A stretch of 42,914 nucleotides of DNA from Sedimenticola sp. (GTDB lineage: Bacteria; Pseudomonadota; Gammaproteobacteria; Chromatiales; Chromatiaceae): the NCBI GenBank assembly GCA_026989135.1, contig JALSJZ010000154.1:1-42914 (forward strand), given 5' to 3'. Of this stretch, positions 1 through 8,418 are shown piece after piece (positions within the stretch are counted from its first letter, which is position 1; the number at the start of each line of letters is the position of its first letter). Made by a program: the position numbers and the translations under genes. Under the pieces are notes generated by a model. That model had not been told where the DNA came from. It worked only from the letters and a program-made list of their open reading frames with translations, and did not search any database.

Positions 1-52
1 TTTTATGGCCTCTGCAGAGGCTTGATCCATTACATAAATCGAGGAGAGTGAG

Positions 53-550
53 ATGAACTATTTTATGCGGAAGAATTTTACAGTTTGCTTTGGGGCGCTG
101 CTGGCCATGGCCATGGCTGCACCGGTTGCGGCAATGGAGGGGGTTCAATCCATTGAGCAGATTGCAGTGGATGAGGTTGAGGTGAATCGTGGTGCTGATG
201 AACTTCAGGCCGTGCTGAGACCACACCCTGATCGGGATGTGGTCAACACAGTGCTTGCTTTCAACAATGCCCACAGAACAGAAGTGGTTGTTCGATGTGT
301 GGCTTATAATGCCAACGGCCGTCCGCTTGGCAAAGCCTGGGTAAAGATTCCGGGTAATGGCTTGCGCTTCATATTGGCTTCAGATATTGCCAATGGCCGT
401 GACTTTGTTGGCAGTACCCGCTGTCACTCTGCTGGCAAGATCGTTCCTGCGGCCTTCATCGTGGGCCGGGTTCTGTCCGATACACCGGCCAACTCTACCC
501 TGGGTTGGGGTGGTACCAAGATGCGTTTTCCGACCGTTGTAACCTATTGA
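53..550 (+). CDS. Small secreted protein of unknown function
   Basis: I do not recognise this 165-residue protein. It has an N-terminal signal peptide: a short basic start, a hydrophobic run at about residues 9-27 and an Ala-x-Ala type site near PVAA/ME, so it is probably exported to the periplasm or beyond. The mature part is about 138 residues with two cysteines (near residues 82 and 124) that could form a disulfide. It has no repeats and no further membrane segment. The start is supported by GAGGAG at 41-46, six bases ahead of the ATG. A second ATG at 65 is less well placed. The gene converges on clpB, with a strong hairpin between them. Nothing in the context points to a function. Confidence 0.75.
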   Translation: MNYFMRKNFTVCFGALLAMAMAAPVAAMEGVQSIEQIAVDEVEVNRGADELQAVLRPHPDRDVVNTVLAFNNAHRTEVVVRCVAYNANGRPLGKAWVKIPGNGLRFILASDIANGRDFVGSTRCHSAGKIVPAAFIVGRVLSDTPANSTLGWGGTKMRFPTVVTY

Positions 551-567
551 TATAAAAATAGAAAGGA

Positions 568-606
568 GTGATCCGCCAATATCATATTGGCGGATCACCT
601 GTTTTT
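568..606. terminator. Intrinsic terminator hairpin between convergent genes
   Basis: A perfect 14-bp inverted repeat (568-581 with 585-598) closes a 3-base loop and is followed on the plus strand by CTGTTTTT. It lies directly after the secreted-protein gene at 53-550 and touches the clpB stop codon. It should terminate plus-strand transcription. On the minus strand the downstream tract (CTCCTTTCTATTTTT) is also T-rich, so it may work in both directions. Confidence 0.8.
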
Positions 607-3202
607 ACAGCCGGGTAAAGGTGAGACCATCCGCACCGGCATCCACCTCAATCACGTCATCCATTCCAAAGCGGCCTGACAGTATCTCCTGAGCCAGCGG
701 GTTCTCCAGCTTTTGGCGAATGATGCGCTTGAGTGGCCGGGCGCCGTACACCGGATCAAAGCCTGCTTCACCCAGCTGATCCATCGCTGCGGTTGAGAGC
801 CGCAGCTCCATCCCTTGCTCCGCCAGCCGCTCTTTGAGATAACCAATCTGAATCTCGGTGATGGCGCGGATCTGTTCGTTGCCCAGTGGGTGAAAGACTA
901 CGATCTCATCCAGCCGGTTGATGAATTCAGGGCGGAACTGCTGGGTGACCACCTCCATCACGGCCTTTTTGATCTCGGCATAATGTGACTCGGTCTTATC
1001 TGCGGTAACGCCGCTCATCATCTGCTGAATTACTTCCGAACCGAGGTTGGAGGTCATCACAATCACGGTGTTGCGAAAATCCACCGTCCGCCCCTGACCG
1101 TCGGTCAGGCGTCCGTCATCGAGCACCTGCAACAGCACGTTGAAGACATCGGGATGCGCCTTCTCAATCTCATCCAGCAGGATGACTGAGTAGGGGCGAC
1201 GGCGTACCAGTTCGGTCAGGTAGCCACCCTCTTCATATCCGACATAGCCGGGCGGTGCACCGATCAGCCGGGCCACGGAGTGTTTCTCCATAAACTCTGA
1301 CATATCGATCCGTACCATGGCATCTTCGGTATCGAACAGAAACTCGGCCAGCGCCTTGCACAGCTCGGTCTTGCCTACGCCGGTTGGCCCCAGAAAGAGG
1401 AAGGAGCCATTGGGTTGGTTGGGGTCTGACAGCCCGGCACGTGAGCGGCGGATGGCATCGCTTACGGCACGGATACCCTCCTCCTGCCCGATCACCCTTT
1501 TGCGCAGGTTGCTCTCCATCTGCAACAGCTTTTCGCGCTCCCCCTCCAGCATCTTGGAGACCGGGATGCCGGTCCATTTGGAGACCACTTCGGCGATCTC
1601 CTCTTCCGTAACATTGTTGCGCAGCAGCTTCATCTCCTGCATCTCAGCCTGTGCTGCCATATCCAGCTGCTTGGTCAGATCCGGGATGCGGCCATATTGC
1701 AGCTCGGACATGCGTGAAAGATCACCTGCCCGGCGTGCGATTTCAAGCTCGGTTCTGGCACGCTCCAGCTCCTCTTTGATATGGGTGGTGCCCTGGAGTG
1801 CAGCCTTCTCGGATTTCCAGATCTCCTCCAGGTCTGAAAACTCGCGTTCCAGCTTTTCGATCTGCTCTTTGAGGTCACTCCGCCGCCGTTTGGAGGCTTC
1901 ATCCTTCTCCTTTTTCAGCGCCTCGTGCTCGATCTTGAGCTGTATCAGCCGCCGCTCCAGCCGATCCATCTCCTCCGGCATGGAGTCGATCTCCATGCGG
2001 ATCAGAGAGGCGGCTTCATCAATCAGGTCAATCGCCTTGTCCGGCAGCTGTCGATCCGTGATGTAGCGGTGTGACAGGGTGGCCGCCGCCACAATGGCAG
2101 GGTCAGTAATGTCCACTTTATGATGCAGTTCATAGCGCTCTTTGAGACCCCGCAGGATGGCGATGGTGTCCTCCACGGAAGGCTCATCCACCAGCACTTT
2201 TTGAAAGCGCCGCTCCAGTGCCGCATCCTTCTCTATATATTGACGGTACTCATCCAGCGTGGTGGCGCCTACGCAGTGTAGCTCGCCGCGCGCCAGGGCG
2301 GGCTTGAGCATGTTGCCTGCATCCATGGCACCTTCGGCCTTGCCTGCGCCCACCATGGTGTGCAGCTCGTCAATGAAGAGGATCACCTGCCCCTCTTGCT
2401 TGGCCAGGTCACTCAGTACCGCTTTGAGGCGCTCTTCAAATTCGCCCCGGAATTTTGCGCCTGCAATGAGCGTGCCCATGTCCAGTGAGAGCAGACGCCG
2501 GTTTTTCAGCCCCTCAGGTACTTCACCGTTGATGATGCGCTGTGCCAGCCCCTCGACGATGGCAGTCTTGCCGACGCCGGGTTCGCCGATCAGCACCGGG
2601 TTGTTCTTGGTGCGGCGCTGTAGCACCTGGATGGTGCGGCGGATCTCGTCATCCCGGCCGATCACCGGATCCAGCTTGCCCTGCTCGGCCCGCTCTGTCA
2701 GGTCAATGGTGTACTTCTCCAGTGCCTGGCGTTGATCCTCTGCGTTGGGGTCATCGACCTTCTGGCCGCCCCGCAGCTGTTCAATATTTTTTTCAATGAC
2801 CGGCTGGGTTGCACCTGAGGATCGCAACAGATCGCTCAGTTCACCCTGACCGGCAACGGCGGCCAGCACGAAAAGTTCGCTGGAGATGTATTGATCCTTG
2901 CGCTTTTGCGCCAGCTTGTCAGTCTGGTTCAACAGACGGTTCAGGTCGTTGGAGATGTGCAGATCACCGGTGGCGTTTTCTACACTGGAGAGGCCGTCCA
3001 GCGCCTGGTGCAGACCCGAGCGCAGCTGGTTGATGTTGACATCGGCCTGAGTCAGCAGGTGGCGTACGGTTCCCCCCTCCTGATCCAGCAGTGCCAGCAT
3101 CAGATGGGTGGGTTCTATGAACTGGTGGTCACGTCCTACCGCAAGGCTCTGGGCATCGGCCAGGGCCTGTTGGAATTTACTGGTCAGTCGATCCATTCGC
3201 AT
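605..3202 (-). CDS. clpB: ATP-dependent disaggregase ClpB
   Basis: ClpB is a hexameric AAA+ chaperone that, with DnaK, pulls polypeptides out of cytoplasmic aggregates after heat stress. The 865 residues match the family length. An N-terminal Clp repeat domain (about 1-145) is followed by the first AAA+ module with Walker A GEPGVGKT at about 206-213, a long charged coiled-coil middle domain (about 400-525) and the second AAA+ module with GPTGVGKT near 605. I chose the ATG at 3202 because it gives the family-typical [10 protein letters not shown] start and has GGAG nine bases upstream. The reading frame runs further to a TTG at 3253, but that extension is not typical of the family. A sigma-32-like promoter lies at 3411-3448. 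The gene is downstream of uup on the same strand, with a 254-base gap. Confidence 0.97.
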   Translation of the reverse strand: MRMDRLTSKFQQALADAQSLAVGRDHQFIEPTHLMLALLDQEGGTVRHLLTQADVNINQLRSGLHQALDGLSSVENATGDLHISNDLNRLLNQTDKLAQKRKDQYISSELFVLAAVAGQGELSDLLRSSGATQPVIEKNIEQLRGGQKVDDPNAEDQRQALEKYTIDLTERAEQGKLDPVIGRDDEIRRTIQVLQRRTKNNPVLIGEPGVGKTAIVEGLAQRIINGEVPEGLKNRRLLSLDMGTLIAGAKFRGEFEERLKAVLSDLAKQEGQVILFIDELHTMVGAGKAEGAMDAGNMLKPALARGELHCVGATTLDEYRQYIEKDAALERRFQKVLVDEPSVEDTIAILRGLKERYELHHKVDITDPAIVAAATLSHRYITDRQLPDKAIDLIDEAASLIRMEIDSMPEEMDRLERRLIQLKIEHEALKKEKDEASKRRRSDLKEQIEKLEREFSDLEEIWKSEKAALQGTTHIKEELERARTELEIARRAGDLSRMSELQYGRIPDLTKQLDMAAQAEMQEMKLLRNNVTEEEIAEVVSKWTGIPVSKMLEGEREKLLQMESNLRKRVIGQEEGIRAVSDAIRRSRAGLSDPNQPNGSFLFLGPTGVGKTELCKALAEFLFDTEDAMVRIDMSEFMEKHSVARLIGAPPGYVGYEEGGYLTELVRRRPYSVILLDEIEKAHPDVFNVLLQVLDDGRLTDGQGRTVDFRNTVIVMTSNLGSEVIQQMMSGVTADKTESHYAEIKKAVMEVVTQQFRPEFINRLDEIVVFHPLGNEQIRAITEIQIGYLKERLAEQGMELRLSTAAMDQLGEAGFDPVYGARPLKRIIRQKLENPLAQEILSGRFGMDDVIEVDAGADGLTFTRL

Positions 3203-3244
3203 GGCGGTTTGCTCCAAAAAAGTGGGTTGAAGGTTATAACCTAA

Positions 3245-3397
3245 ATCCTGCAAGTGCTCGCGCTCACATAGCGCAAGTTATTGATCCGTATAGCGATATG
3301 AAACTTTTCGGCCATCACAATAAGGATGACACTCAAAGTTGTCATTCACTCTACGAATCAATATCTTACACTCTGCAAGCACGATCACTTGCAGGAT
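3245..3397 (-). other. Leader of clpB with inverted repeats
   Basis: The stretch between the predicted sigma-32 transcription start (about 3404) and clpB holds a perfect 12-base inverted repeat, 3245-3256 against 3386-3397 (ATCCTGCAAGTG and its complement). It also holds a local 7-bp hairpin CTGCAAG/CTTGCAG at 3373-3394. The two share sequence, so they would compete for pairing in the mRNA. No coding sequence is visible here. Confidence 0.45.
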
Positions 3398-3410
3398 CTA
3401 GGTATAAGAC

Positions 3411-3448
3411 TAAGCTGGGGGGATGGTGGTGGGAATTCAAGGGCAGCG
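3411..3448 (-). promoter_or_regulatory. Sigma-32 (heat-shock) promoter for clpB
   Basis: Reading the minus strand, GCTGCCCTTGAA (3436-3447) matches the extended sigma-32 -35 element. After a 15-base spacer comes CCCCAGCTTA (3411-3420), one mismatch from the CCCCATNTA -10 element. The site lies in the uup-clpB gap, in the right orientation, about 210 bases before the clpB start. Sigma-32 control of clpB is well known in proteobacteria. Confidence 0.75.
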
Positions 3449-3456
3449 TTCTGGTT

Positions 3457-5328
3457 TTATCCCTCCAGCTGCTCCCATCGTGCATAGGCGGTGCTGAGTT
3501 GCTCTTCCACTTCGGCCATCTGCTCATTGATGGCTGCCACCTCGGTGTGGTCGCGCTTGTAGAAATCGGGGTCGGCCATTTCAGCCTGAATGGCCGCCAG
3601 TTCAGTATCCAGCTTTTCAATCTGTTTTGGGAGCTCATCCAGCTCACGTTGGTCTTTGTAGCTGAGCTTTTTTACCACGCTTTTGGGTTTGGCAGCCTCG
3701 GTTTTTCCGGCTTTTGCTGTTGCCGGTGTCGCCACTGTACGTTGGCGCAGCCAGTCATCATAGCCACCGATATATTCATTGACCCGCCCTTTACCCTCAA
3801 AGACCAGGCTGCTGGTGACGACGTTATTGAGGAAGGCACGGTCATGGCTGACCAGCAGCAGGGTGCCTTTATAACCCAGCAGCAGCTCCTCCAGCAGATC
3901 CAGTGTCTCGGCGTCCAGATCATTGGTGGGCTCATCCATCACCAGTACGTTGCAGGGTTTGGTGAAGAGTTTGGCCAGCAGCAGCCGGTTGCGTTCGCCA
4001 CCGGAGAGGGCGCGCACCGGGGTTCGGATGCGCTCCGGGGTGAAGAGAAAATCCTGCAGATAGCTGATGATATGTTTTTCTCTGCCGTCGATGGTGACTT
4101 TATCGCTGCCACCGCCGACATTGTCCTGCACTGATTTGTCTTCATCCAGCGCGCTGCGCAGCTGGTCAAAATAGGCCACCTCGACTTTGGTGCCCATCTT
4201 GATGGTTCCGCCAGTGGGTTGCAGTTTGCCCAGCAGCAGCCCCAGCAGGGTGCTTTTGCCAGAGCCGTTGGGGCCGATGATGCCAATCTTGTCGCCACGC
4301 ATGATGGTGGTGGAGAGCCCTTTAATGATCGGGTCACCATCCCAAGCGTAGTCTACATTCTCCACCTCGACCACCAGCTTGCCGGATCGCTCGCCACTCT
4401 GAACCCCCATCTTGACCTGGCCGGTGCGCTCGCGCCGCTGGCTGCGCTCATCCCGCATCGCCTTCAGGGCGCGTACGCGACCCTCGTTGCGGGTGCGCCG
4501 GGCCTTGATGCCCTGGCGTATCCAGATCTCCTCCTGTGCCAGCTTTTTGTCGAAGCGGGCGTTCTCCTTCTCCTGTGCGTTCAGCATCTCCTCCTTGCGG
4601 CGCAGGAAGTTGTCGAAATCCCCTGGCCAGTCGGTCAGCTGGCCACGATCCAGCTCCAGGATGCGGGTGGCCAGATGGCGCAGAAAGGTACGGTCATGGG
4701 TGATGAACAGCAGGCTGCCACGGTAGCTGAGCAGAAACTCCTCCAGCCATTCGATGGAGGCGATGTCCAGATGGTTGGTGGGTTCATCCAGCAGCAGCAG
4801 ATCGGGTTCCAGCACCAGCGCCTGTGCCAGCAGCACACGGCGTTTCAGTCCACCAGAGAGGGCGGAAAACTCAATGTCTGCATCCAGGCTCAGGCGGGAG
4901 ATGACCGACTCCACCCGCTGTTCCACCTGCCAGCCATCGGCGGCCTCCAGCTTCTGTTGCACTCGTGAGAGCTGCTCCAGCAGTGCCTCACTGCAGTCGT
5001 TGCAGAGCTGTGTGCTGATCTGGTGGTACTCCCGCACCAGCTCCCCCACCTCGCCCAGACCACTGGCGATGACATCGAATACGGAGCCTTTGGTTCCTTC
5101 CGGCACCTCCTGGGTCAGACGCACGATGCAGGAACCCTTCTCCACAACCATCTCGCCGTCATCCGGCTTCAGCTCACGGGTGATGAGCTTCATCAGGGTC
5201 GATTTGCCTGCGCCATTGCGCCCCAACAGGCAGATCCGTTCGCCACGGCCGATGCTCAGGTTGACGTTATCCAGCAGCAGCGGGCCGCCAAAGCTCAGCT
5301 GTAGATTGTGCAGGGTAAGAATAGGCAT
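3457..5328 (-). CDS. uup: ABC-F ATPase Uup
   Basis: Uup is a soluble ABC-F protein with two ATP-binding cassettes and no membrane domain. In E. coli it acts at the ribosome and affects precise excision of transposons. The 623 residues show Walker A GRNGAGKS and signature LSGGLKRR in the first cassette, and GPNGSGKS and LSGGERNR in the second. The usual charged linker lies between the cassettes. A C-terminal coiled coil (about 555-623) separates Uup from shorter ABC-F relatives. I chose the ATG at 5328 (MPILTLHNLQ) because it matches Uup N-termini; an upstream in-frame ATG at 5376 adds 16 atypical residues. No clear Shine-Dalgarno sequence precedes either. The gene is divergent from the integron integrase. 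Confidence 0.93.
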   Translation of the reverse strand: MPILTLHNLQLSFGGPLLLDNVNLSIGRGERICLLGRNGAGKSTLMKLITRELKPDDGEMVVEKGSCIVRLTQEVPEGTKGSVFDVIASGLGEVGELVREYHQISTQLCNDCSEALLEQLSRVQQKLEAADGWQVEQRVESVISRLSLDADIEFSALSGGLKRRVLLAQALVLEPDLLLLDEPTNHLDIASIEWLEEFLLSYRGSLLFITHDRTFLRHLATRILELDRGQLTDWPGDFDNFLRRKEEMLNAQEKENARFDKKLAQEEIWIRQGIKARRTRNEGRVRALKAMRDERSQRRERTGQVKMGVQSGERSGKLVVEVENVDYAWDGDPIIKGLSTTIMRGDKIGIIGPNGSGKSTLLGLLLGKLQPTGGTIKMGTKVEVAYFDQLRSALDEDKSVQDNVGGGSDKVTIDGREKHIISYLQDFLFTPERIRTPVRALSGGERNRLLLAKLFTKPCNVLVMDEPTNDLDAETLDLLEELLLGYKGTLLLVSHDRAFLNNVVTSSLVFEGKGRVNEYIGGYDDWLRQRTVATPATAKAGKTEAAKPKSVVKKLSYKDQRELDELPKQIEKLDTELAAIQAEMADPDFYKRDHTEVAAINEQMAEVEEQLSTAYARWEQLEG

Positions 5329-5419
5329 AGGGCAAGGTATGGGTTGCAGGTTAGAAAGGGAGCGATTGTAAACCACTGGCCAGGGCCGCGTATCTCTGTT
5401 TATGGTTTTTTGGCTGCCA

Positions 5420-5447
5420 TTGCTTGTGCCATTTCCGATTTTATACT
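5420..5447 (+). promoter_or_regulatory. Candidate sigma-70 promoter of the integrase gene
   Basis: TTGCTT (5420-5425) and TATACT (5442-5447) are separated by 16 bases. The -10 is one base from consensus; the -35 is weak. Transcription would start near 5454, just ahead of the GAAC-N7-GAAC repeat. Confidence 0.4.
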
Positions 5448-5461
5448 AATGTTGGCAGTGA

Positions 5462-5476
5462 GAACAAAAGGAGAAC
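5462..5476 (+). promoter_or_regulatory. Putative LexA box (GAAC-N7-GAAC) at intI
   Basis: GAAC at 5462-5465 and GAAC at 5473-5476 are separated by seven bases and lie across the AAGGAG ribosome binding site. The 18-base context TGAGAAC..AAGGAGAAC is identical at 16 positions to the one in front of lexA (13267-13283). The geometry is that of alphaproteobacterial LexA operators. Because part of the match is Shine-Dalgarno sequence, operator function is inferred. Confidence 0.5.
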
Positions 5477-5480
5477 TGTG

Positions 5481-6491
5481 ATGGATAATAAAAATGAGGC
5501 TTCACCTTTTCTGGAGAAGGTCAGGGCAGCCATAAGATGCAAGCATTACAGCATTCGAACGGAGCAGGCCTATGTGGGGTGGATAAAACAATTTATTATT
5601 TTTCATAACAAGCGGCATCCGCTGGAGATGGGGGAGGCCGAAGTCGCAAGTTTTTTGAGTTATTTGGCAAATAAGAGGCATGTGGCCGCCAGCACACAAA
5701 ACCAGGCGCTCTGTGCCTTGGTGTTTATTTATAAGGTGGTGCTTGAGCGCCCATTGAATGATATTCAGGGGGTCAGCCGGGCGAAGAAACCCAACAGGCT
5801 GCCGGTTGTCTTTACTCAGCATGAGGTGCGGAGTGTCATCAATCAGCTGGAGCATGATTACTGGCTGCTGGGTTGTATCCTGTATGGCTCGGGTCTACGG
5901 CTTATGGAGAGCCTGCGACTGCGGGTGCTTGATCTGGATTTTGACCGGTGCGCCATTATTGTTCGTAATGGAAAGGGTGCCAAGGATCGGGTTGTTACCC
6001 TGGCTCAGGAGCTGATCGTGCCGTTACAACAGCATCTGGAGTCGGTGCGGATGATGCATGACAGGGATCTTGATCTGGGTTTTGGTCGGGTCTATCTGCC
6101 CTATGCCTTGAGCCGAAAATACCCGAATGCGGATATGCAGTGGAAGTGGCAGTATGTTTTCCCCGCCAAGTCCCGCAGTATCGATCCCCGCTCAGGGGTA
6201 ACACGCCGGACGCATATTCATGAGACCTGTCTGCAGCGGGCGGTAAAAAACGCCATCCGCAAGGCCAATATTCAAAAGCAGGCAAGCTGCCATACCTTCC
6301 GCCACTCTTTTGCCACACACCTGCTGGAGCGCGGTATGGATATCAGAACGATTCAAGAGCAGCTGGGGCATGCGGATGTGCGTACCACTCAAATCTATAC
6401 ACATCTGATTGAACGGGGTGGCTCGGCGGTGCTGAGCCCTCTGGCTTCAACCCTTTCACTGCATGAAAGTGGTGCAGGGGGTGGCAGGTAG
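5481..6491 (+). CDS. intI: Integron integrase IntI (tyrosine recombinase)
   Basis: This 336-residue tyrosine recombinase belongs to the integron integrase group, which moves gene cassettes between attI and folded single-stranded attC sites. Visible are the core-binding N-terminal domain, the first catalytic Arg in [10 protein letters not shown], the Lys in GKGAKDR, the [12 protein letters not shown] box, [10 protein letters not shown] and the nucleophile Tyr in QIYTHL. Between the first Arg and the HxxR box lies the extra segment with [16 protein letters not shown], which is specific to IntI proteins and marks this as an integron integrase rather than XerC/D or a phage enzyme. The ATG at 5481 has AAGGAG seven bases upstream; a TTG-started extension to 5424 would run through the promoter. 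All catalytic residues are present and the gene looks intact. No cassette array is recognisable on either side. Confidence 0.93.
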   Translation: MDNKNEASPFLEKVRAAIRCKHYSIRTEQAYVGWIKQFIIFHNKRHPLEMGEAEVASFLSYLANKRHVAASTQNQALCALVFIYKVVLERPLNDIQGVSRAKKPNRLPVVFTQHEVRSVINQLEHDYWLLGCILYGSGLRLMESLRLRVLDLDFDRCAIIVRNGKGAKDRVVTLAQELIVPLQQHLESVRMMHDRDLDLGFGRVYLPYALSRKYPNADMQWKWQYVFPAKSRSIDPRSGVTRRTHIHETCLQRAVKNAIRKANIQKQASCHTFRHSFATHLLERGMDIRTIQEQLGHADVRTTQIYTHLIERGGSAVLSPLASTLSLHESGAGGGR

Positions 6492-6514
6492 TTGAGTGGT
6501 TGTTTGCTTTATGA

Positions 6515-6591
6515 TGGCGCCCCCGACACGATTCGAACGTGTGACCTTCCGCTTAGGAGGCGGACGCTCTATCCAGCTGAGCTACGGGGGC
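6515..6591 (-). tRNA. tRNA-Arg (anticodon CCT)
   Basis: A complete cloverleaf of 77 bases reads on the minus strand. The acceptor stem is GCCCCCG/CGGGGGC, the D arm is closed by GCTC/GAGC, the anticodon stem is TCCGC/GCGGA with loop CTCCTAA, and the T arm ACACG-TTCGAAT-CGTGT is followed by discriminator G and an encoded CCA. The anticodon CCT reads AGG arginine codons. The tRNA 3' end faces the integrase 3' end, 23 bases away. Confidence 0.97.
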
Positions 6592-6733
6592 GTGGTGAGT
6601 GCTGTTTTTTAGCGGCTTACGGGGGTTGGCTTAACCCCCTGCTGTTCTCGTGAGTCTCTGTTTCCGGGCATTCTAGCACTCTATTCCGTCTAGCGGCTAT
6701 CCTTGCGATGTGTGGATTTGATCTCTAACATGC

Positions 6734-7729
6734 ATGCTCTCGTTATCTGATTTTTTTCATATTATGCTCGACTCTTCACATCTGCTTTTTCCCTCCCGCT
6801 TTCCGCAACTCAGGCGTCGTCAGTTGGAGACCATCCAGGTCAATCTGGGGTACCGCTGTAATCTGAGTTGCCAGCATTGTCATGTGAATGCCGGCCCCAA
6901 CCGGCTGGAGTCGATGGATCGGAAGACGGTGGATCAGGTGATCGCTTTTATGCAGAGATTTCCGGTTGCTACGCTTGATTTGACCGGTGGGGCACCAGAG
7001 TTGAACCCGCATTTCTGCTATCTGGTCGAGCGGGCAAGGGGGCTGGGTGTCAGGGTGGTTGACCGCTGCAATCTGACCGTGTTGGAGGAGCCGGAGCAGG
7101 CCTCTTTGGCCGCGTTTCTGGCAGCTAACCAGGTTGTGGTTTTCGCCTCTCTGCCCTGTTATCTGGAGGGGAATGTGGATGCCCAGCGAGGAAAGGGGGT
7201 CTACGAATCCAGTATCCTTGGGCTGAAAAGACTCAATGCCCTGGGCTATGGCAAGGCCGGGAGTGGTCTGGAGTTGAACCTGGTTTATAACCCATCAGGG
7301 CCGCATCTGCCGCCACCGCAGGAGATACTGGAGGCCGAGTACAGGGCGCAGCTACGGGGTCGCTTTGGCATCCAGTTCAACCAGTTGTATACCTTGACCA
7401 ATATGCCTATTTTGCGCTTTGGCAGTCTGCTCCAGTCACGGGGCGGGTTTGACAGCTATCTGGATCTGCTGCGAAGTGCGTTTGATGAGAATAATCTGGG
7501 TCGTGTGATGTGCCTCAGCCAAATCAGTGTGGATTGGCAGGGGTATCTGTTTGACTGCGATTTTAACCAGATGCTGGATATGCCGCTGGTGCATGCGCAG
7601 CAGGCGCGCACCCATATCAGTGAACTGATGGGAGAGGAGCTGGAAGGAGCCGCCATCGCGGTGGCTGAGCACTGCTATGGCTGCACAGCGGGGCAGGGCA
7701 GCAGTTGTGCTGGTGCATTAGCTCAATGA
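6734..7729 (+). CDS. arsS: Radical SAM protein of the ArsS (arsenosugar) type
   Basis: ArsS-type enzymes are radical SAM proteins proposed to join a 5'-deoxyadenosyl group to methylated arsenic in arsenosugar synthesis. The 331-residue product shows the radical SAM cluster motif in YRCNLSCQHCHVNAG (CxxxCxxC, about residues 43-50), the glycine-rich DLTGGAPELNP strand, and a C-terminal cysteine-rich region ending HCYGCTAGQGSSCAGA. This tail is typical of the family, some of whose members carry selenocysteine; here the position is cysteine, so no recoding is needed. The start is uncertain: ATG at 6734 or at 6764 (MLDSSHLL), neither with a good ribosome binding site. The stop overlaps the next start as ATGA. 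The two following genes also belong to families named for this pathway. Confidence 0.85.
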   Translation: MLSLSDFFHIMLDSSHLLFPSRFPQLRRRQLETIQVNLGYRCNLSCQHCHVNAGPNRLESMDRKTVDQVIAFMQRFPVATLDLTGGAPELNPHFCYLVERARGLGVRVVDRCNLTVLEEPEQASLAAFLAANQVVVFASLPCYLEGNVDAQRGKGVYESSILGLKRLNALGYGKAGSGLELNLVYNPSGPHLPPPQEILEAEYRAQLRGRFGIQFNQLYTLTNMPILRFGSLLQSRGGFDSYLDLLRSAFDENNLGRVMCLSQISVDWQGYLFDCDFNQMLDMPLVHAQQARTHISELMGEELEGAAIAVAEHCYGCTAGQGSSCAGALAQ

Positions 7730-8415
7730 TACGAAACAGGCTCTCTATTATCATCCCCAGCCTGAATGAGGCGGCCTCCATCGGCCATTTGCTGGTATCA
7801 CTGCAGCCACTACGCCAAGCGGGTCATGAGGTGATTCTGGTGGATGGTGGCAGCCATGATGACACAGTGCAGATTGCAGAACCGCTGGTTGACCAGCTGC
7901 TCTGTGCCACAGCTGGCAGGGCAACGCAGATGAACCGTGGTGCAGCTGCTGCCAATGGGGCGTTGCTTTGGTTTGTGCATGCCGATACAGAGCTGCCTGC
8001 GGGGGCGGCCGAGGCGATCCTCAGCGGGGTCGCCTCGGGTGCGATCTGGGGGCGCTTTGATGTGCGGCTCTCCGGCTCGCATCCGCTGCTGCGAATGGTG
8101 GCATTTGCGATGAATCTGCGGTCACGCTGGACAGGTATTGCAACGGGCGACCAGGCCATCTTTGTGCGGCGGGATCGGTTTGATGATCTGGGTGGTTTTC
8201 CTGATATGCCGCTGATGGAGGATATTGCTCTCAGCCAGCGGTTGAAACGGATGGGTAAACCACTCTGCCTGCATCTGAAACTTATAACCTCCAGTCGCCG
8301 TTGGGAATGCCGAGGCATCTGCCGTACGGTGGTATTGATGTGGTGGTTGCGACTGGCATTTGCACTGGGGGTAAGCCCCAAGCGGCTGGCAGGCTGGTAT
8401 CTGCCAGCACGGTAG
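7726..8415 (+). CDS. Family 2 glycosyltransferase, TIGR04283 arsenosugar-associated type
   Basis: A cytoplasmic GT-A fold glycosyltransferase of 229 residues. It starts with the family 2 strand LSIIIPSLNEAASIGHLL, followed by VILVDGGSHDDT and the metal-binding DxD-like VHADTELP near residue 90. Acceptor-side residues GDQAIFVRRD and GGFPDMPLMEDI follow. The arrangement matches TIGR04283, a family found beside ArsS and proposed to transfer the sugar in arsenosugar synthesis. I place the start at the ATG at 7726, which overlaps the arsS stop (ATGA) and begins with the family-typical MIRNRLS; an upstream in-frame start at 7705 lies inside arsS. The donor and acceptor cannot be read from the sequence. 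Confidence 0.82.
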   Translation: MIRNRLSIIIPSLNEAASIGHLLVSLQPLRQAGHEVILVDGGSHDDTVQIAEPLVDQLLCATAGRATQMNRGAAAANGALLWFVHADTELPAGAAEAILSGVASGAIWGRFDVRLSGSHPLLRMVAFAMNLRSRWTGIATGDQAIFVRRDRFDDLGGFPDMPLMEDIALSQRLKRMGKPLCLHLKLITSSRRWECRGICRTVVLMWWLRLAFALGVSPKRLAGWYLPAR

Positions 8416-8418
8416 TTT

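Noticed and set aside
8-21. 14-base palindrome GCCTCTGCAGAGGC at the left edge
   Set aside because: There is no loop and no T-tract, and the upstream gene is outside the window, so its role cannot be judged.
1317-2066. Long plus-strand open frame opposite clpB
   Set aside because: Ser/Arg-rich composition typical of an antisense shadow of a coding gene.
3298-4134. Long plus-strand open frame opposite uup
   Set aside because: It lies mostly antisense to a clear ABC-F gene, has low-complexity Gln/His-rich sequence and no ribosome binding site; a shadow of uup.
6621-6639. GGGGGTT-GGCTT-AACCCCC hairpin between tRNA-Arg and arsS, with GCTTAAC resembling an attC core site
   Set aside because: Only one half-site fits RYYYAAC, the partner GTTGGCT does not fit GTTRRRY, and no T-tract follows. 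It is neither a convincing attC site nor a good terminator.
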